Part shown: piece by piece, positions 16,815 to 27,183 of the stretch
How the letters are laid out: each line of letters begins with the position of its first letter
Numbering within the stretch: the stretch's first letter is position 1
Assembly (NCBI GenBank): GCA_020073445.1
Contig: JAIQFE010000019.1
Span: 231,677-295,676 of the forward strand
DNA length: 64,000 bases
From: Terriglobia bacterium
GTDB taxonomy: Bacteria; Acidobacteriota; Terriglobia; Bryobacterales; Bryobacteraceae
Direction: 5' to 3'
The notes under the pieces: generated by a model
Told to the model about the DNA's origin: nothing
The model's input: the letters and a program-made list of their open reading frames with translations, nothing else
The model's database searches: none
Translations under genes and position numbers: made by a program

Positions 16815-19800
16815 CGCGCGATCACCTCCGAATTCCTTGCCTGCGTCTGCCTGCGCGCTTTTTCCCGGACATCGTCGCCAACCAGCCGCAGCGAGCGCAA
16901 CAGCGCCGGCCAGTCTTCCAGGTGCGTGGCGAAAATATGTTCCACAGTCTGCTGGGTCCAAGAGGGCACCAGAACGTTCATCTGCGCGGGCTGCGCATGG
17001 ATTTGGTCCGCCAGTGCGGCGTAGTACAGCAGGTTCGATTCCCAACTCTCCGCCAGCATCCGGCTGGAGTATCCCATCAGCGTCGGAAAAGTGCGGATAT
17101 TCAGTAACTCCAAGCCGTAGGTATTCGCGAGCGTCGGCTTGGGAGTGCCGAACGCCTGGGAGATCGCTTCCGGGCTCACTGCGGCGGGCGATTCGGCCGA
17201 CAATCGGCGGATCTCCTGCGCCAAGGGCGATTCGCGATCCTGTCCCGCCTGAGACCGCGCGAGCAGGTACATTTCCGACGGCAGGACATTCTCGACCGCG
17301 ATCCATGGCTCGCCGGATTGGAGAAGACCGTCCACTTTCCTCAAGCGTCCGGGCGCAAGGTAGGGATCCAGTGCGGCGATCACCTGCTGCCGGCGCTCCG
17401 GGTTCAAAGCAGCCTGGCCCAGAAGGGACTCGCCGTAAGCCATGTGGACGCCCACCCAGTGGGTCTGCACGGGCGATACGTTCCACCAGCGCGGAACAAT
17501 CGCCGTCAGCATGATTTGCGGAACCAGATCGCCCCAGATCAGCGCCTGCTCCCGCGAGGGGATCAGGAAATTTTGCTCCGCTTCCGCCAGCGCGTAGGGC
17601 AGAGATGCCAGCGACCCGGCCAGACGTCCGCCGGCATTCGACGGCCATCCGGCGCCGGGCACATACGTAGCGCCCCAGGTTTGGTTCGCTCCCTGGATGC
17701 CATTAAAGTCGTGGCTGCGGACGAACAACGGATTGGTCCGCAGTATCTGCGCGCCCGGGGGCGCGTAGTGCATGTAGTTGAACCCTACCAATGTGTCCCG
17801 GAGGAATCCGGCGAGCTCGCCGCGCAGGTCGCTCAGCTTCTCGCTCTGTTTTTGAGGATCCTTGGCCGCCTTGTCGATAGCGGCGCGCAGGTTCAACTTA
17901 CGCTGTTCGTCGATGTGCTGCTCGGTCCAGTAGCCGAACGCAAGTGTGGATTTCTCGGGGGTGCTCAGGGAGCTGCGCGGCAGTTGGATTTCGGAGATGC
18001 GCGTGGCCAGGCGCCCGGTGAGTGCGGTGTTCAGGGGCTGTCCCTTGCTTACGCTATCCAGGTTGTCTGCCAGATCGAAGATGGTACTCAGCGAAACCAG
18101 GCGCTGGGCCTCGAAGATCCGGATCAGGTCCTCGACCATCTGCTGATGCGTATCCGACGCTCCTTGAGGAACTCCGCCGGCCAGCAGGTCCAGCATGCGG
18201 TCCTGTGCCGAAACACCCGCCGGGGAATTGCTTGCCTGCAGCAGATTGCGGACTCCCGCGCGGCCAGCGTCGAAAACGTCCTTGTCGTTGCGGATTTGCG
18301 CGAACGGCTCCAGGAGTTTCGCAAGGGTTGCGTCCGCGGCACCGCGCGGAATACTTTGCTGGCGGACGAAGATCTGCCACAGCCCGATCAGGGCTTGCGC
18401 CATGCCCGCCGCATCGGCGCGCAGACCCTGGTTGCGAATCCCGTCGATGGTGCGCGTCGTTTCGAGGTACGCCAGCACGGTCGGATCCGTCACAGTGGAA
18501 ACTTCGGCAAACAGCGGGTATTGCGCGGAAAGTGTCCGGTAGTTGCGCGCCAGCTTGTCCATGGTGGCCGGCTCCAGCGGTTTCGAGCGCCGCCGGTCGA
18601 TGTCGGTCAGGGCCATGAAGATCTTCAGCGGCTCATTTTCAGCCGCCTTGCGGCTCAGGCCGAAGAGCGCTTCGAGCACGTCGTCCCCGTCTTTCCATTG
18701 CGGGGCGGCCCGAGTGAGCTTGGCGTCGTATTTTCCCTCGGGGTGTTCCGCGAACAGCCGCTTCCAGATATCGAGGCCTCCCGGAAGATGCGGCTTGCCA
18801 TCCGGATCCAGGCGCAAGCGCGTGGTCAGAAGCAGCATGTCGGTATTCGACCGGAACACTGGCCGCGCCGGGCCCGGGCTGGTTACCTTGCCGCGAATGG
18901 CCGCATAGAAGCGCTTCAGTCGATCGGGTTCGGTCAAGTAGTCCTTCACCGGGCCTTCGACGCGCGCCAGCGAGTCGTAGTAGCTCGCCAGCCACCCATC
19001 TTCGCGCGTAATCAATCGCTCGAAGAAGGCTGCGCCTTTATCCGGGTTGACGCCTCCGTTCAGGTCGGTCCATTCTCTCTCGCTGCGTGCGCCCCCCGGA
19101 ACCACGGCTTTCCCGTCGCGGATCTGGAACATTCCGCCGAAGAAATCGAGAACATGGGCGTAGATCTTGAGCCGGGCGGTAGGAAACGCCTGGCGCAGCT
19201 GTTCGGCGGTGCTCGTATCCAACTTGGATAGCGCCACGTATAGCCGGCACACCGAGGGATCGCCCAGAAAGTAGTCGATAAACTCGCCTTTGTCTTGCGT
19301 CTTGTCCTTTGCGGGTGGCTGCCAGTAGTCCGCGCTATAGAGGATCGGAACACGCGTGGGCTGATAGTCGAGCGTGAACGGCCGGTTCGTGCGCAGCGCC
19401 TGCTCCAGATCGGCCAGCGGGAATCCCGAATCGGTGGTGAGGAACGCGCGCGAGGCGTTTACGGTTTCCAGCACCAGGTCCGATCCGCATCCGCCGCGCA
19501 TGCGGAATCCGATCAGGCGCAGCAGGTCGGCCGTAGCGGGCGATTCGCACATATCGATGCGCAGTGTCTTAGTCGGTCCCGCCAGGCGCTCCAGCTCGCG
19601 GGCTTGCGAGAGATAGCGAATCACCAGCTTGAGGTATTCGGTCTGCTCCAGGGCTTCGTTGGCTGTGGTCGCGCGGTAGCCATTGGTAATGACGTTGCGG
19701 GCCAGGGCCGGCAGCAGATCGCTCGGGGTGAGATCCGGCGAAAGCGCAGCCATGCGCGCGAAGGAACGGAGCGGTCCAGGTATTTCGATGTAATTGAGCG

Positions 19801-20233
19801 GCGCCAGGGTCCGCGCAGGCGGGAGCGCCAGATCTTTGCCGCCCGCCGCGGTGTATTCCTGCAAATGACGTGCCGAGGCTTCCCGGTCTCCGGCTAGAAG
19901 GTCGAGTACTGCCAGGCGTTGCGCCACTGCGGCGCGTTGTTCGGCCGGGGCGCTGGTTCGTTGCAGAAGCTGACTGAGCCGGCTATACGCCTCGCGGGCT
20001 CCCGGATCGTGATGCCGTTCCAGGAACTCGGCGTAGGCGCGCAGCGAACCAGGATCGTTCGGCGCAGCCGTGGCAGCCTGCCGCAGGCTTGCTAACGCTT
20101 GTTCGCCATCCCCGCTGCTTTCCAGGCGCCAAGCCGTCGTTGCCACGTCCTGGCCGGTTGCCCAGGCGGCTGAAAAGACCAGGCCTACGGCCAGCCATCG
20201 GCTACACTTCAACCGGTTCGTCCAGAACAGCAT
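16811..20233 (-). CDS. Very large secreted protein of unknown function with N-terminal TPR-like region
   Basis: A 1140-residue exported protein. The signal lies in LKCSRWLAVGLVFSAAWATGQ. The first 150 residues read as helix-turn-helix repeats like TPRs (GEQALASLRQAATAAPNDPGSLRAYAEFLERHHDPGAREAY). The rest is mixed with no motif I recognise. It ends GTGA-overlapped with the VWA gene, so the two are coupled and probably act together. The ATG at 20233 was chosen for its GGAG site and signal peptide. The frame is open throughout, so this is one real gene despite many open frames opposite it. Confidence 0.75.
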   Translation of the reverse strand: MLFWTNRLKCSRWLAVGLVFSAAWATGQDVATTAWRLESSGDGEQALASLRQAATAAPNDPGSLRAYAEFLERHHDPGAREAYSRLSQLLQRTSAPAEQRAAVAQRLAVLDLLAGDREASARHLQEYTAAGGKDLALPPARTLAPLNYIEIPGPLRSFARMAALSPDLTPSDLLPALARNVITNGYRATTANEALEQTEYLKLVIRYLSQARELERLAGPTKTLRIDMCESPATADLLRLIGFRMRGGCGSDLVLETVNASRAFLTTDSGFPLADLEQALRTNRPFTLDYQPTRVPILYSADYWQPPAKDKTQDKGEFIDYFLGDPSVCRLYVALSKLDTSTAEQLRQAFPTARLKIYAHVLDFFGGMFQIRDGKAVVPGGARSEREWTDLNGGVNPDKGAAFFERLITREDGWLASYYDSLARVEGPVKDYLTEPDRLKRFYAAIRGKVTSPGPARPVFRSNTDMLLLTTRLRLDPDGKPHLPGGLDIWKRLFAEHPEGKYDAKLTRAAPQWKDGDDVLEALFGLSRKAAENEPLKIFMALTDIDRRRSKPLEPATMDKLARNYRTLSAQYPLFAEVSTVTDPTVLAYLETTRTIDGIRNQGLRADAAGMAQALIGLWQIFVRQQSIPRGAADATLAKLLEPFAQIRNDKDVFDAGRAGVRNLLQASNSPAGVSAQDRMLDLLAGGVPQGASDTHQQMVEDLIRIFEAQRLVSLSTIFDLADNLDSVSKGQPLNTALTGRLATRISEIQLPRSSLSTPEKSTLAFGYWTEQHIDEQRKLNLRAAIDKAAKDPQKQSEKLSDLRGELAGFLRDTLVGFNYMHYAPPGAQILRTNPLFVRSHDFNGIQGANQTWGATYVPGAGWPSNAGGRLAGSLASLPYALAEAEQNFLIPSREQALIWGDLVPQIMLTAIVPRWWNVSPVQTHWVGVHMAYGESLLGQAALNPERRQQVIAALDPYLAPGRLRKVDGLLQSGEPWIAVENVLPSEMYLLARSQAGQDRESPLAQEIRRLSAESPAAVSPEAISQAFGTPKPTLANTYGLELLNIRTFPTLMGYSSRMLAESWESNLLYYAALADQIHAQPAQMNVLVPSWTQQTVEHIFATHLEDWPALLRSLRLVGDDVREKARRQTQARNSEVIAR

Positions 20234-20415
20234 CACCTTCTCCTTCGCCCCGTACAGTGCTATGGATTCTATCACTCCGCCGGCTTCGCCGGGTTGACCA
20301 TTATTCGTCGGAACATACCGATATTTGGATGTTAGACTCACGTTCTACACGAAATGGAACGGCGAATCTTTCTGAAACCATTCCTTGGTAAAATGAATCT
20401 GGCGGTGTAGGGTTT

Positions 20416-20778
20416 ATGATTGTCAAGATCCGTTTTCCACAGGGCCGCCGGCTGCAACAGCAGAGAGGTACCAATCGGGCGGTATCGGCGGCTTTCGGCG
20501 CCTTGCTCGTGCCGGCCTCACTGATGGCCTACTCGCTTGGATTCTGGAGGCTGGCTTCAGACATGGGCCTGGCCGGCCAGTTCGACATCACGGGTGCTTT
20601 TTCTCACTGGCAGGTCTGGATCGGACTGGGTGTGATGCTGCACGCAGGCTCTATCATCCTCAACCGGTACGGACGGGGCGGCGACCTGGAATTGCCGCAG
20701 GTGCTGGCCGCATTACCCGGCCGGCGCGGACAAGACTCCGGCGAGCTGGAACCGTTTTCGACTTCCGGCGAGAACTAA
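20416..20778 (+). CDS. Small membrane protein, unknown function
   Basis: A 120-residue protein with two membrane helices (about 27-46, AFGALLVPASLMAYSLGFWRL, and 65-83, HWQVWIGLGVMLHAGSIIL). It has a basic N-terminus (KIRFPQGRRLQQQR) and a polar C-terminal tail. No family is recognised. Base and codon use match its neighbours, which supports a real gene. A TTGGTA and a poor -10 lie upstream. It converges on rluB 12 bases before that gene's stop. Confidence 0.6.
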   Translation: MIVKIRFPQGRRLQQQRGTNRAVSAAFGALLVPASLMAYSLGFWRLASDMGLAGQFDITGAFSHWQVWIGLGVMLHAGSIILNRYGRGGDLELPQVLAALPGRRGQDSGELEPFSTSGEN

Positions 20779-20789
20779 GCGGGCAAGGG

Positions 20790-21524
20790 CTAAGTAAGCC
20801 CGCGAACCTCTTGGTCACTCAGCGCGCGAAACTTTCCGATCTGTAAATCTCCGATCCGAATGTTCCCGATCTCCGTCCGGACGAGTTTCAGGACTTTCGC
20901 GCCCAGCGTTTCCACCATTCGCCGGACTTGTCGATTGCGGCCCTCCGTAATTGTGATCTCGAAAAACGTGTAGCGGCCGGAATCGCGAACGCGTTTCACA
21001 TCGGCTGGGCGAGTCGGCCCGTCGGCCAGAATCACGCCGCGCCGTAACTGATCGAGCTGATCGTCGGTGAGCAGCATCGACGCCTTGACCAGATAGGTCT
21101 TGGGCACGTGCGACTCCGGACTGGTGATGCGATCGGCAAACTCCCCGTCGTTGGTGAAAATCAACAGACCGGTCGTGTCCAGGTCCAGGCGTCCGGCGGA
21201 AAAGACTTTCTCCGGGACGTCTTTGAGCAGATCGTAAACCGTCGGTCGGCCATCGGGATCCTTGTAACTGGTCACGTAGCCTTTAGGTTTGTACAGCAGC
21301 AGGTAGACTTTCCTGGCCGCACGCAGGGGTTTGCCATCCAGCGTGACGCGTTGATGTTCCGGATCGACCCAGGCGTCCGGCGTCTGGATTTTCTTGCCGT
21401 CCACCGCGACACGGCCCGCTCCGATCCACTGGCGGGCTTCCTTACGCGAGCCAACTCCGGCCTGTGAAAGCACGCGGTCCAAAGTTTTTTTGCGAGAAGC
21501 GTTCTTGCGTCCTGGTGTGGGCAA
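20790..21524 (-). CDS. rluB: 16S/23S rRNA pseudouridine synthase, RsuA/RluB family
   Basis: A 244-residue enzyme. The N-terminal S4 RNA-binding domain (LDRVLSQAGVGSRKEARQWIGAGRVAVDG) is followed by the catalytic domain. SAGRLDLDTTGLLIFTNDGEFA contains the catalytic Asp in the R-L-D motif, and ITEGRNRQVRRMVETLG is the late conserved segment. It isomerises uridine to pseudouridine in rRNA, and RluB rather than RsuA, RluE or RluF is the best guess. The start appears to be TTG at 21524, only 17 bases from the divergent ftcD start. Confidence 0.88.
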   Translation of the reverse strand: MPTPGRKNASRKKTLDRVLSQAGVGSRKEARQWIGAGRVAVDGKKIQTPDAWVDPEHQRVTLDGKPLRAARKVYLLLYKPKGYVTSYKDPDGRPTVYDLLKDVPEKVFSAGRLDLDTTGLLIFTNDGEFADRITSPESHVPKTYLVKASMLLTDDQLDQLRRGVILADGPTRPADVKRVRDSGRYTFFEITITEGRNRQVRRMVETLGAKVLKLVRTEIGNIRIGDLQIGKFRALSDQEVRGLT

Positions 21525-21529
21525 TCCTT

Positions 21530-21539
21530 TATGATCGTA
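21530..21539. promoter_or_regulatory. Overlapping divergent -10 elements between rluB and ftcD
   Basis: On the plus strand TATGAT (21530-21535) is 6 bases before the ftcD GTG. On the minus strand TACGAT (21539 to 21534) is 9 bases before the rluB TTG. The two hexamers share two bases. A weak plus-strand -35 (TTGCGT, 21505-21510) would sit inside rluB. Neither gene has an obvious ribosome site. Confidence 0.4.
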
Positions 21540-21541
21540 CG

Positions 21542-22417
21542 GTGCTCGAATGTGTTCCTAATTTCTCCGAAGGCCGCGATTCCACGGTGGTGCTCGCGAT
21601 CGCCAATACCATCGCGCAGACTCCGGGTGTGTTGATGCTCGGGTGGGAGGCGGACTCCGACCATAACCGCAGCGTCATGACGTTCGCCGGGACTCCTGAC
21701 GCGGTTGTCGAGGCTGCGGTGCGCGGGGCGGGGAAGGCCGCCGAGTTAATCGACCTCTCTGCGCATAAGGGCGTCCATCCCCGCGTGGGTGCGGCCGATG
21801 TGATTCCCTTCGTTCCGCTGGACGGCTCGTCAATGGAAGAAGCTGTTGCCGCGGCGCATCGCGCGGGCGAGGAGATCTGGCGACGCTTCGGTGTGCCGGT
21901 CTATTTTTACGAACACGCAGCACGCAACCCCCTGCGCCGGCGTCTCGAAAAGGTTCGAAGACGGGAATTCGATGGAGCGCCGCCCGATATCGGGAATATT
22001 GCGGGCCACCCCACGGCCGGCGCATCCATGGTCGGGGCGCGCGGGTTCCTGGTCGCCTACAACGTCCAACTCGCGACCCGCGACGCCGCCATCGCTCAAA
22101 CCATTGCCAAGAAGATTCGTGCCTCTTCCGGCGGATTTCCTCACGTGAAGGCCATGGGGATCTACCTGGCTTCGCGCGATTGCGCCCAGGTTTCGATGAA
22201 CCTGACTAACTTTGCCGAAACCCCGCTCGATCGCGTCTGGGACACCATCGCCGACGCCGCGCGCGAGCACGGAACCGAGGCCGCGGCGGGCGAGATCATC
22301 GGGTTCATCCCGCGCCGCGCCTACGAAATGGCTCCCGAGTTCTTCCGGCGGGCGGAAAACTTCTCGGAATCGCGGATTTTGGAGACCAGAATCGCGGAGA
22401 TCCAGCCCCGCCTGTGA
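21542..22417 (+). CDS. ftcD: Glutamate formimidoyltransferase
   Basis: A 291-residue single-activity FtcD. LECVPNFSEGRD (residues 2-13) is the diagnostic start. SDHNRSVMTFAG and AHKGVHPRVGAADVIPFVPLDG follow. It moves the formimino group of N-formimino-glutamate to tetrahydrofolate in histidine breakdown. The cyclodeaminase domain of the mammalian fusion is absent, as is usual in bacteria. The GTG at 21542 is set by the conserved N-terminus. No other hut gene is in the window. Confidence 0.92.
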   Translation: MLECVPNFSEGRDSTVVLAIANTIAQTPGVLMLGWEADSDHNRSVMTFAGTPDAVVEAAVRGAGKAAELIDLSAHKGVHPRVGAADVIPFVPLDGSSMEEAVAAAHRAGEEIWRRFGVPVYFYEHAARNPLRRRLEKVRRREFDGAPPDIGNIAGHPTAGASMVGARGFLVAYNVQLATRDAAIAQTIAKKIRASSGGFPHVKAMGIYLASRDCAQVSMNLTNFAETPLDRVWDTIADAAREHGTEAAAGEIIGFIPRRAYEMAPEFFRRAENFSESRILETRIAEIQPRL

Positions 22418-22439
22418 GGGCGGGGGATAATGGAATCAA

Positions 22440-23306
22440 GTGCTGGTAACGATCGAACCCAAAAAGCAGCGGCCCGCCTGGCTCCGTGCTCCCGCTCCCG
22501 TCGGCGATAACTACCGCCAGCTCAAGGACTTGGTCGAGACGTTGCAGCTCCACACGGTGTGCGAGAGCGCGGCTTGCCCCAACATCGGCGACTGCTGGAA
22601 CCGGCGCACCGCTACTTTCATGATCCTGGGGAACGTTTGCACCCGGCGCTGCGGTTTCTGCGCCGTGCAGAAAGGCGGTCCGCTGCCGGTCGATTATGAC
22701 GAGCCCCGCCGGGTGGCCGAGGCGTGCGCGGCTCTCGGGTTGAAATTCGCGGTCATCACCAGTGTGAATCGTGACGACCGCAAAGACGGCGGCGCAGAGC
22801 TGTTCGCGATGACGATTCGCGCGATTCGCGAACGTATACAAGGTTGCGGGGTCGAAGTTCTCGTCCCGGATTTTCAAGGCTCGCACGCCGCTATGGACGT
22901 CGTGCTCGAAGCGGCGCCCGATATTCTCAACCACAATACGGAGACGGTGCCGCGCCTGTATCGCCAGGTTCGCTTGGGCGCGCGCTATGAACGTTCGCTG
23001 GACATGCTTGCGCATGTGAAGAAGTCTGCACCCGGCACTCCGACGAAGTCAGGATTGATGCTCGGGCTGGGCGAGACTCTTGACGAAGTCGCTTCCGTAA
23101 TGCGCGATCTGCGCTCGTCGAGCGTCGATATCCTCACGTTGGGGCAATACCTGCGGCCGTCGGCCAAGCACCTGCCGATCATCCGGTACGTGCCTGTCGA
23201 GGAGTTCGCCGAACTGAAGCGCCTGGGATACGAGATGGGCTTCCGGCACGTGGAAAGCGGTCCGTTGGTTCGCAGTTCTTTCCACGCGGCAGACGCCGTC
23301 CAGTAA
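22440..23306 (+). CDS. lipA: Lipoyl synthase
   Basis: A 288-residue radical SAM enzyme that inserts two sulfurs into protein-bound octanoyl groups. CESAACPNIGDCW (C-x4-C-x5-C) binds the auxiliary cluster and CTRRCGFC (C-x3-C-x2-C) the SAM cluster. The closing RSSFHA supplies the conserved Ser ligand. Length is standard. The start is GTG at 22440, 8 bases after a GATAAT hexamer and without a clear ribosome site, so it may be leaderless. A hairpin with T-run follows the stop. No lipB is visible. Confidence 0.95.
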   Translation: MLVTIEPKKQRPAWLRAPAPVGDNYRQLKDLVETLQLHTVCESAACPNIGDCWNRRTATFMILGNVCTRRCGFCAVQKGGPLPVDYDEPRRVAEACAALGLKFAVITSVNRDDRKDGGAELFAMTIRAIRERIQGCGVEVLVPDFQGSHAAMDVVLEAAPDILNHNTETVPRLYRQVRLGARYERSLDMLAHVKKSAPGTPTKSGLMLGLGETLDEVASVMRDLRSSSVDILTLGQYLRPSAKHLPIIRYVPVEEFAELKRLGYEMGFRHVESGPLVRSSFHAADAVQ

Positions 23307-23308
23307 GG

Positions 23309-23341
23309 CGGGGACTGCTGAATGTCCCCGGGAACTTTTTT
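23309..23341 (+). terminator. Rho-independent-like terminator after lipA
   Basis: CGGGGAC (23309-23315) pairs with GTCCCCG (23324-23330) across an 8-base loop. A run of six T follows from 23336. The stem begins 3 bases after the lipA stop codon. Confidence 0.6.
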
Positions 23342-23367
23342 CGGCGGGTTGCGTACCTCAGAGTGAG

Positions 23368-23562
23368 ATGCTCACTTTCCTGCTTTGGTGCATCCTGTTC
23401 GTGCTGTGCTGGCCACTCGCGCTCGCCGCGCTGGTTCTCTATCCGATTGTCTGGCTGATTCTGCTGCCCTTCCGGATCGTCGGGATCGCTGTGGGCGGAG
23501 CCCTGGAACTGGTCTGGGCGATCGTGACGTTGCCGTTCACCATCATCCGCCGCCTCGCTTAA
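23368..23562 (+). CDS. 64-residue hydrophobic membrane protein
   Basis: Nearly the whole protein is hydrophobic: MLTFLLWCILFVLCWPLALAALVLYPIVW forms one or two helices and GIAVGGALELVWAIVTLPF another. It ends TIIRRLA. The last 9 codons and the following 34 bases are repeated at 25063-25126 in front of the PAP2 gene. This implies that the stop codon and the PAP2 start were once only 9 bases apart, making the two genes one operon. Function is unknown. Confidence 0.68.
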   Translation: MLTFLLWCILFVLCWPLALAALVLYPIVWLILLPFRIVGIAVGGALELVWAIVTLPFTIIRRLA

Positions 23563-23596
23563 ACTGGTCGGGTGCCGCGACTGCGTTCCTCTGAGT
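23533..23596 (+). repeat. 64-bp direct repeat, left copy (islet flank)
   Basis: It matches 25063-25126 at 58 of 64 positions. It holds the end of the 64-aa gene, the 9-base spacer, and a broken PAP2 start (GTG then PRLRSSE and a stop). All six mismatches fall at third codon positions and are synonymous. Confidence 0.9.
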
Positions 23597-23782
23597 AATC
23601 ACCTCGTGGCCGATGCTCCGCCGGTCTCAATTCCCATTTCGTCATCGTTTGCCCGGCGACGATCGACCATCTGTGGGCATCGGCATATCCCCATATAACG
23701 TGCTAATAGACGTATACTCATCCTAAATAAACATTCTGATCTAATCTAATCGATAAAGCCGGACTGTCAGTTGCAAGCAAAG

Positions 23783-25057
23783 ATGTCGACTCGCCGCAAC
23801 ATGCCGAATGGTAGCTATTTGGTCCCAGGCCTCGTTGTCGTCTTGCTGCTATTGCAGGGGTGTGTCAAGAGTGTTCCGCCGCCCGCACCGCCACCGGTCG
23901 CAGTCAGAGCGTCTGACGCGCCTCCCCCGACTCCTCCAAACATCGTCCGCTTCGAAGCTCAACCGGCCACAGTTACGCAATCCGGGTCTTCCACCTTGCG
24001 TTGGGTTGTTCAAAACGCTACGGACGTTATAATCGACCACGGAATCGGCAAAGTCCAACTCTCTGGCGAGCAGCAAGTTCGCCCTGACGACTCCACGACC
24101 TATACCCTAACCGCATCGGGAGCAGGTGGCACTCGATCGGCCACAGTCACAGTCACTATCACGGTAGAAGTACTTAGAGCGTTAACCCGTCCGCCAGAAA
24201 CAGCGGCCATGGTCGTTCCACCCCCAGAGCCGCCAAGTGTCACGTTGGTCGCTAAACCCACGGAGGTCGGACCCGCGGGTGTGAGCACCCTATTCTGGAG
24301 TTCGCAGAATGCTACCGTCGCTGTTCTCACCGTCACCGCTGGCGCGAAGACCGAAAGTCGCGCAGTTGAGACCACCGGAACTCTCGAAGTTATGCCTACC
24401 GAAACGACGCTCTATACTATTGCTGTTCGTGGGCCCGGAGGGGAAGCGTCAAACTCTGTAACCGTGAAAGTAGTGCGTGTCGTCACGGACCAGCGCAGCG
24501 GTGCGCTGGTATTTGGAGCTTTAACGTATCGTCAGAGTATGAAATCGGGCGACACGATCGCCGTGACTTATCTGGTCGGTTTTGAAGCATGGACCGCCGA
24601 CCTCAAGAAGCGTGTCACTCCCGATGGTTTTGACCTCGCCTCGAAGGCGTTTGTCCTTAAGCCTCCTTACCAAAACTTGTATGTTTGTCTTCAGGGCGCT
24701 GGCTTCAAAATCGAGCCCCGGAACCCACTTGGAGTTCGAGACAGTTGCCAACCGATTAACGTTGAGCCGCCGGTCCAGTCGAAAGTGAGCTGGAACGTTT
24801 CAGCGCAGCAGAGTGGTTCATTAAGTCTGATCGCAACCATTCAGCGGTATGTTGATGAGAGTCCCCGAGACAAAGAGCCACTCGAAGTTAAGGTTGAAGT
24901 CGGTGAGAATCGTCCCAATTTGGCGACGACGGTTATCAGTGATCCTTCAGGACTCAAGACATGGATGGAGATTGTTGGGGGACTCATTTCTGGAGCCGGA
25001 GTCCTTTATGCGAGCCTTCGCAAAGCGTTGAGACGCCGCAGGCTTCGCCGGCGCTAA
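23783..25057 (+). CDS. Lipoprotein with two Ig-like modules and C-terminal membrane helix
   Basis: A 424-residue lipoprotein. VVVLLLLQGC is the signal with lipobox L-Q-G-C, followed by a Pro-rich stretch. Ig-like module 1 (IVRFEAQPATVTQSGSSTL to TTYTLTASGAGG) and module 2 (VTLVAKPTEVGPAGVSTLFW to TLYTIAVRGPGG) follow. A soluble domain then holds four Cys in pairs near the middle, and a late helix (WMEIVGGLISGAGVLYASL) precedes an Arg-rich end. The ATG at 23783 is preferred over TTG at 23771. Its DNA is visibly less GC-rich than the flanks and lies between two 64-bp repeats, so it was probably acquired. Function is unknown. Confidence 0.75.
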   Translation: MSTRRNMPNGSYLVPGLVVVLLLLQGCVKSVPPPAPPPVAVRASDAPPPTPPNIVRFEAQPATVTQSGSSTLRWVVQNATDVIIDHGIGKVQLSGEQQVRPDDSTTYTLTASGAGGTRSATVTVTITVEVLRALTRPPETAAMVVPPPEPPSVTLVAKPTEVGPAGVSTLFWSSQNATVAVLTVTAGAKTESRAVETTGTLEVMPTETTLYTIAVRGPGGEASNSVTVKVVRVVTDQRSGALVFGALTYRQSMKSGDTIAVTYLVGFEAWTADLKKRVTPDGFDLASKAFVLKPPYQNLYVCLQGAGFKIEPRNPLGVRDSCQPINVEPPVQSKVSWNVSAQQSGSLSLIATIQRYVDESPRDKEPLEVKVEVGENRPNLATTVISDPSGLKTWMEIVGGLISGAGVLYASLRKALRRRRLRRR

Positions 25058-25062
25058 ATTCA

Positions 25063-25101
25063 CCGTTCACGATCATCCGTCGCCTCGCTTAAACTGGTCG
25101 G

Positions 25102-25126
<25 letters not shown>
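25063..25126 (+). repeat. 64-bp direct repeat, right copy (islet flank)
   Basis: This is the partner of 23533-23596 at an offset of 1530. It carries a leftover of the 64-aa gene's last codons (PFTIIRRLA then TAA) and the intact start of the PAP2 gene. Confidence 0.9.
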
Positions 25127-27071
<1,945 letters not shown>

Positions 27072-27074
27072 TTA

Positions 27075-27180
27075 GTGGGGTCAGGCTTTCAAGCCTGCCG
27101 CCGGCTTTCCAGCCGGCGTGCTGATTAAAACGATGAAGCCGGGCGGAAGCCCGGCTGCGGCCTTAAAAGGCCGACCCCAC
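27075..27180. repeat. Four-hairpin palindromic element enclosed by an 8-bp inverted repeat
   Basis: GTGGGGTC (27075-27082) and GACCCCAC (27173-27180) enclose four hairpins: 27083-27096 (AGGCTT/AAGCCT), 27100-27117 (GCCGGCT/AGCCGGC), 27137-27156 (AGCCGGGC/GCCCGGCT) and 27159-27172 (GGCCTT/AAGGCC). It fills the gap between the esterase and cupin genes. Confidence 0.75.
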
Positions 27181-27183
27181 GGA

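Noticed and set aside
17318..19231. A 637-codon open frame on the plus strand
   Set aside because: It lies wholly opposite the 1140-aa secreted protein. It has no ribosome site, signal or motif, and is a by-product of high third-base GC in the real frame.
20234..20415. Gap between the large secreted protein and the small membrane protein
   Set aside because: Only weak promoter-like hexamers were seen. No small gene, RNA or repeat could be supported.
23597..23782. Insertion-sequence ends flanking the lipoprotein islet
   Set aside because: No terminal inverted repeats or transposase were seen. The flanks are copies of the target genes and differ synonymously, which does not fit a simple target-site duplication.
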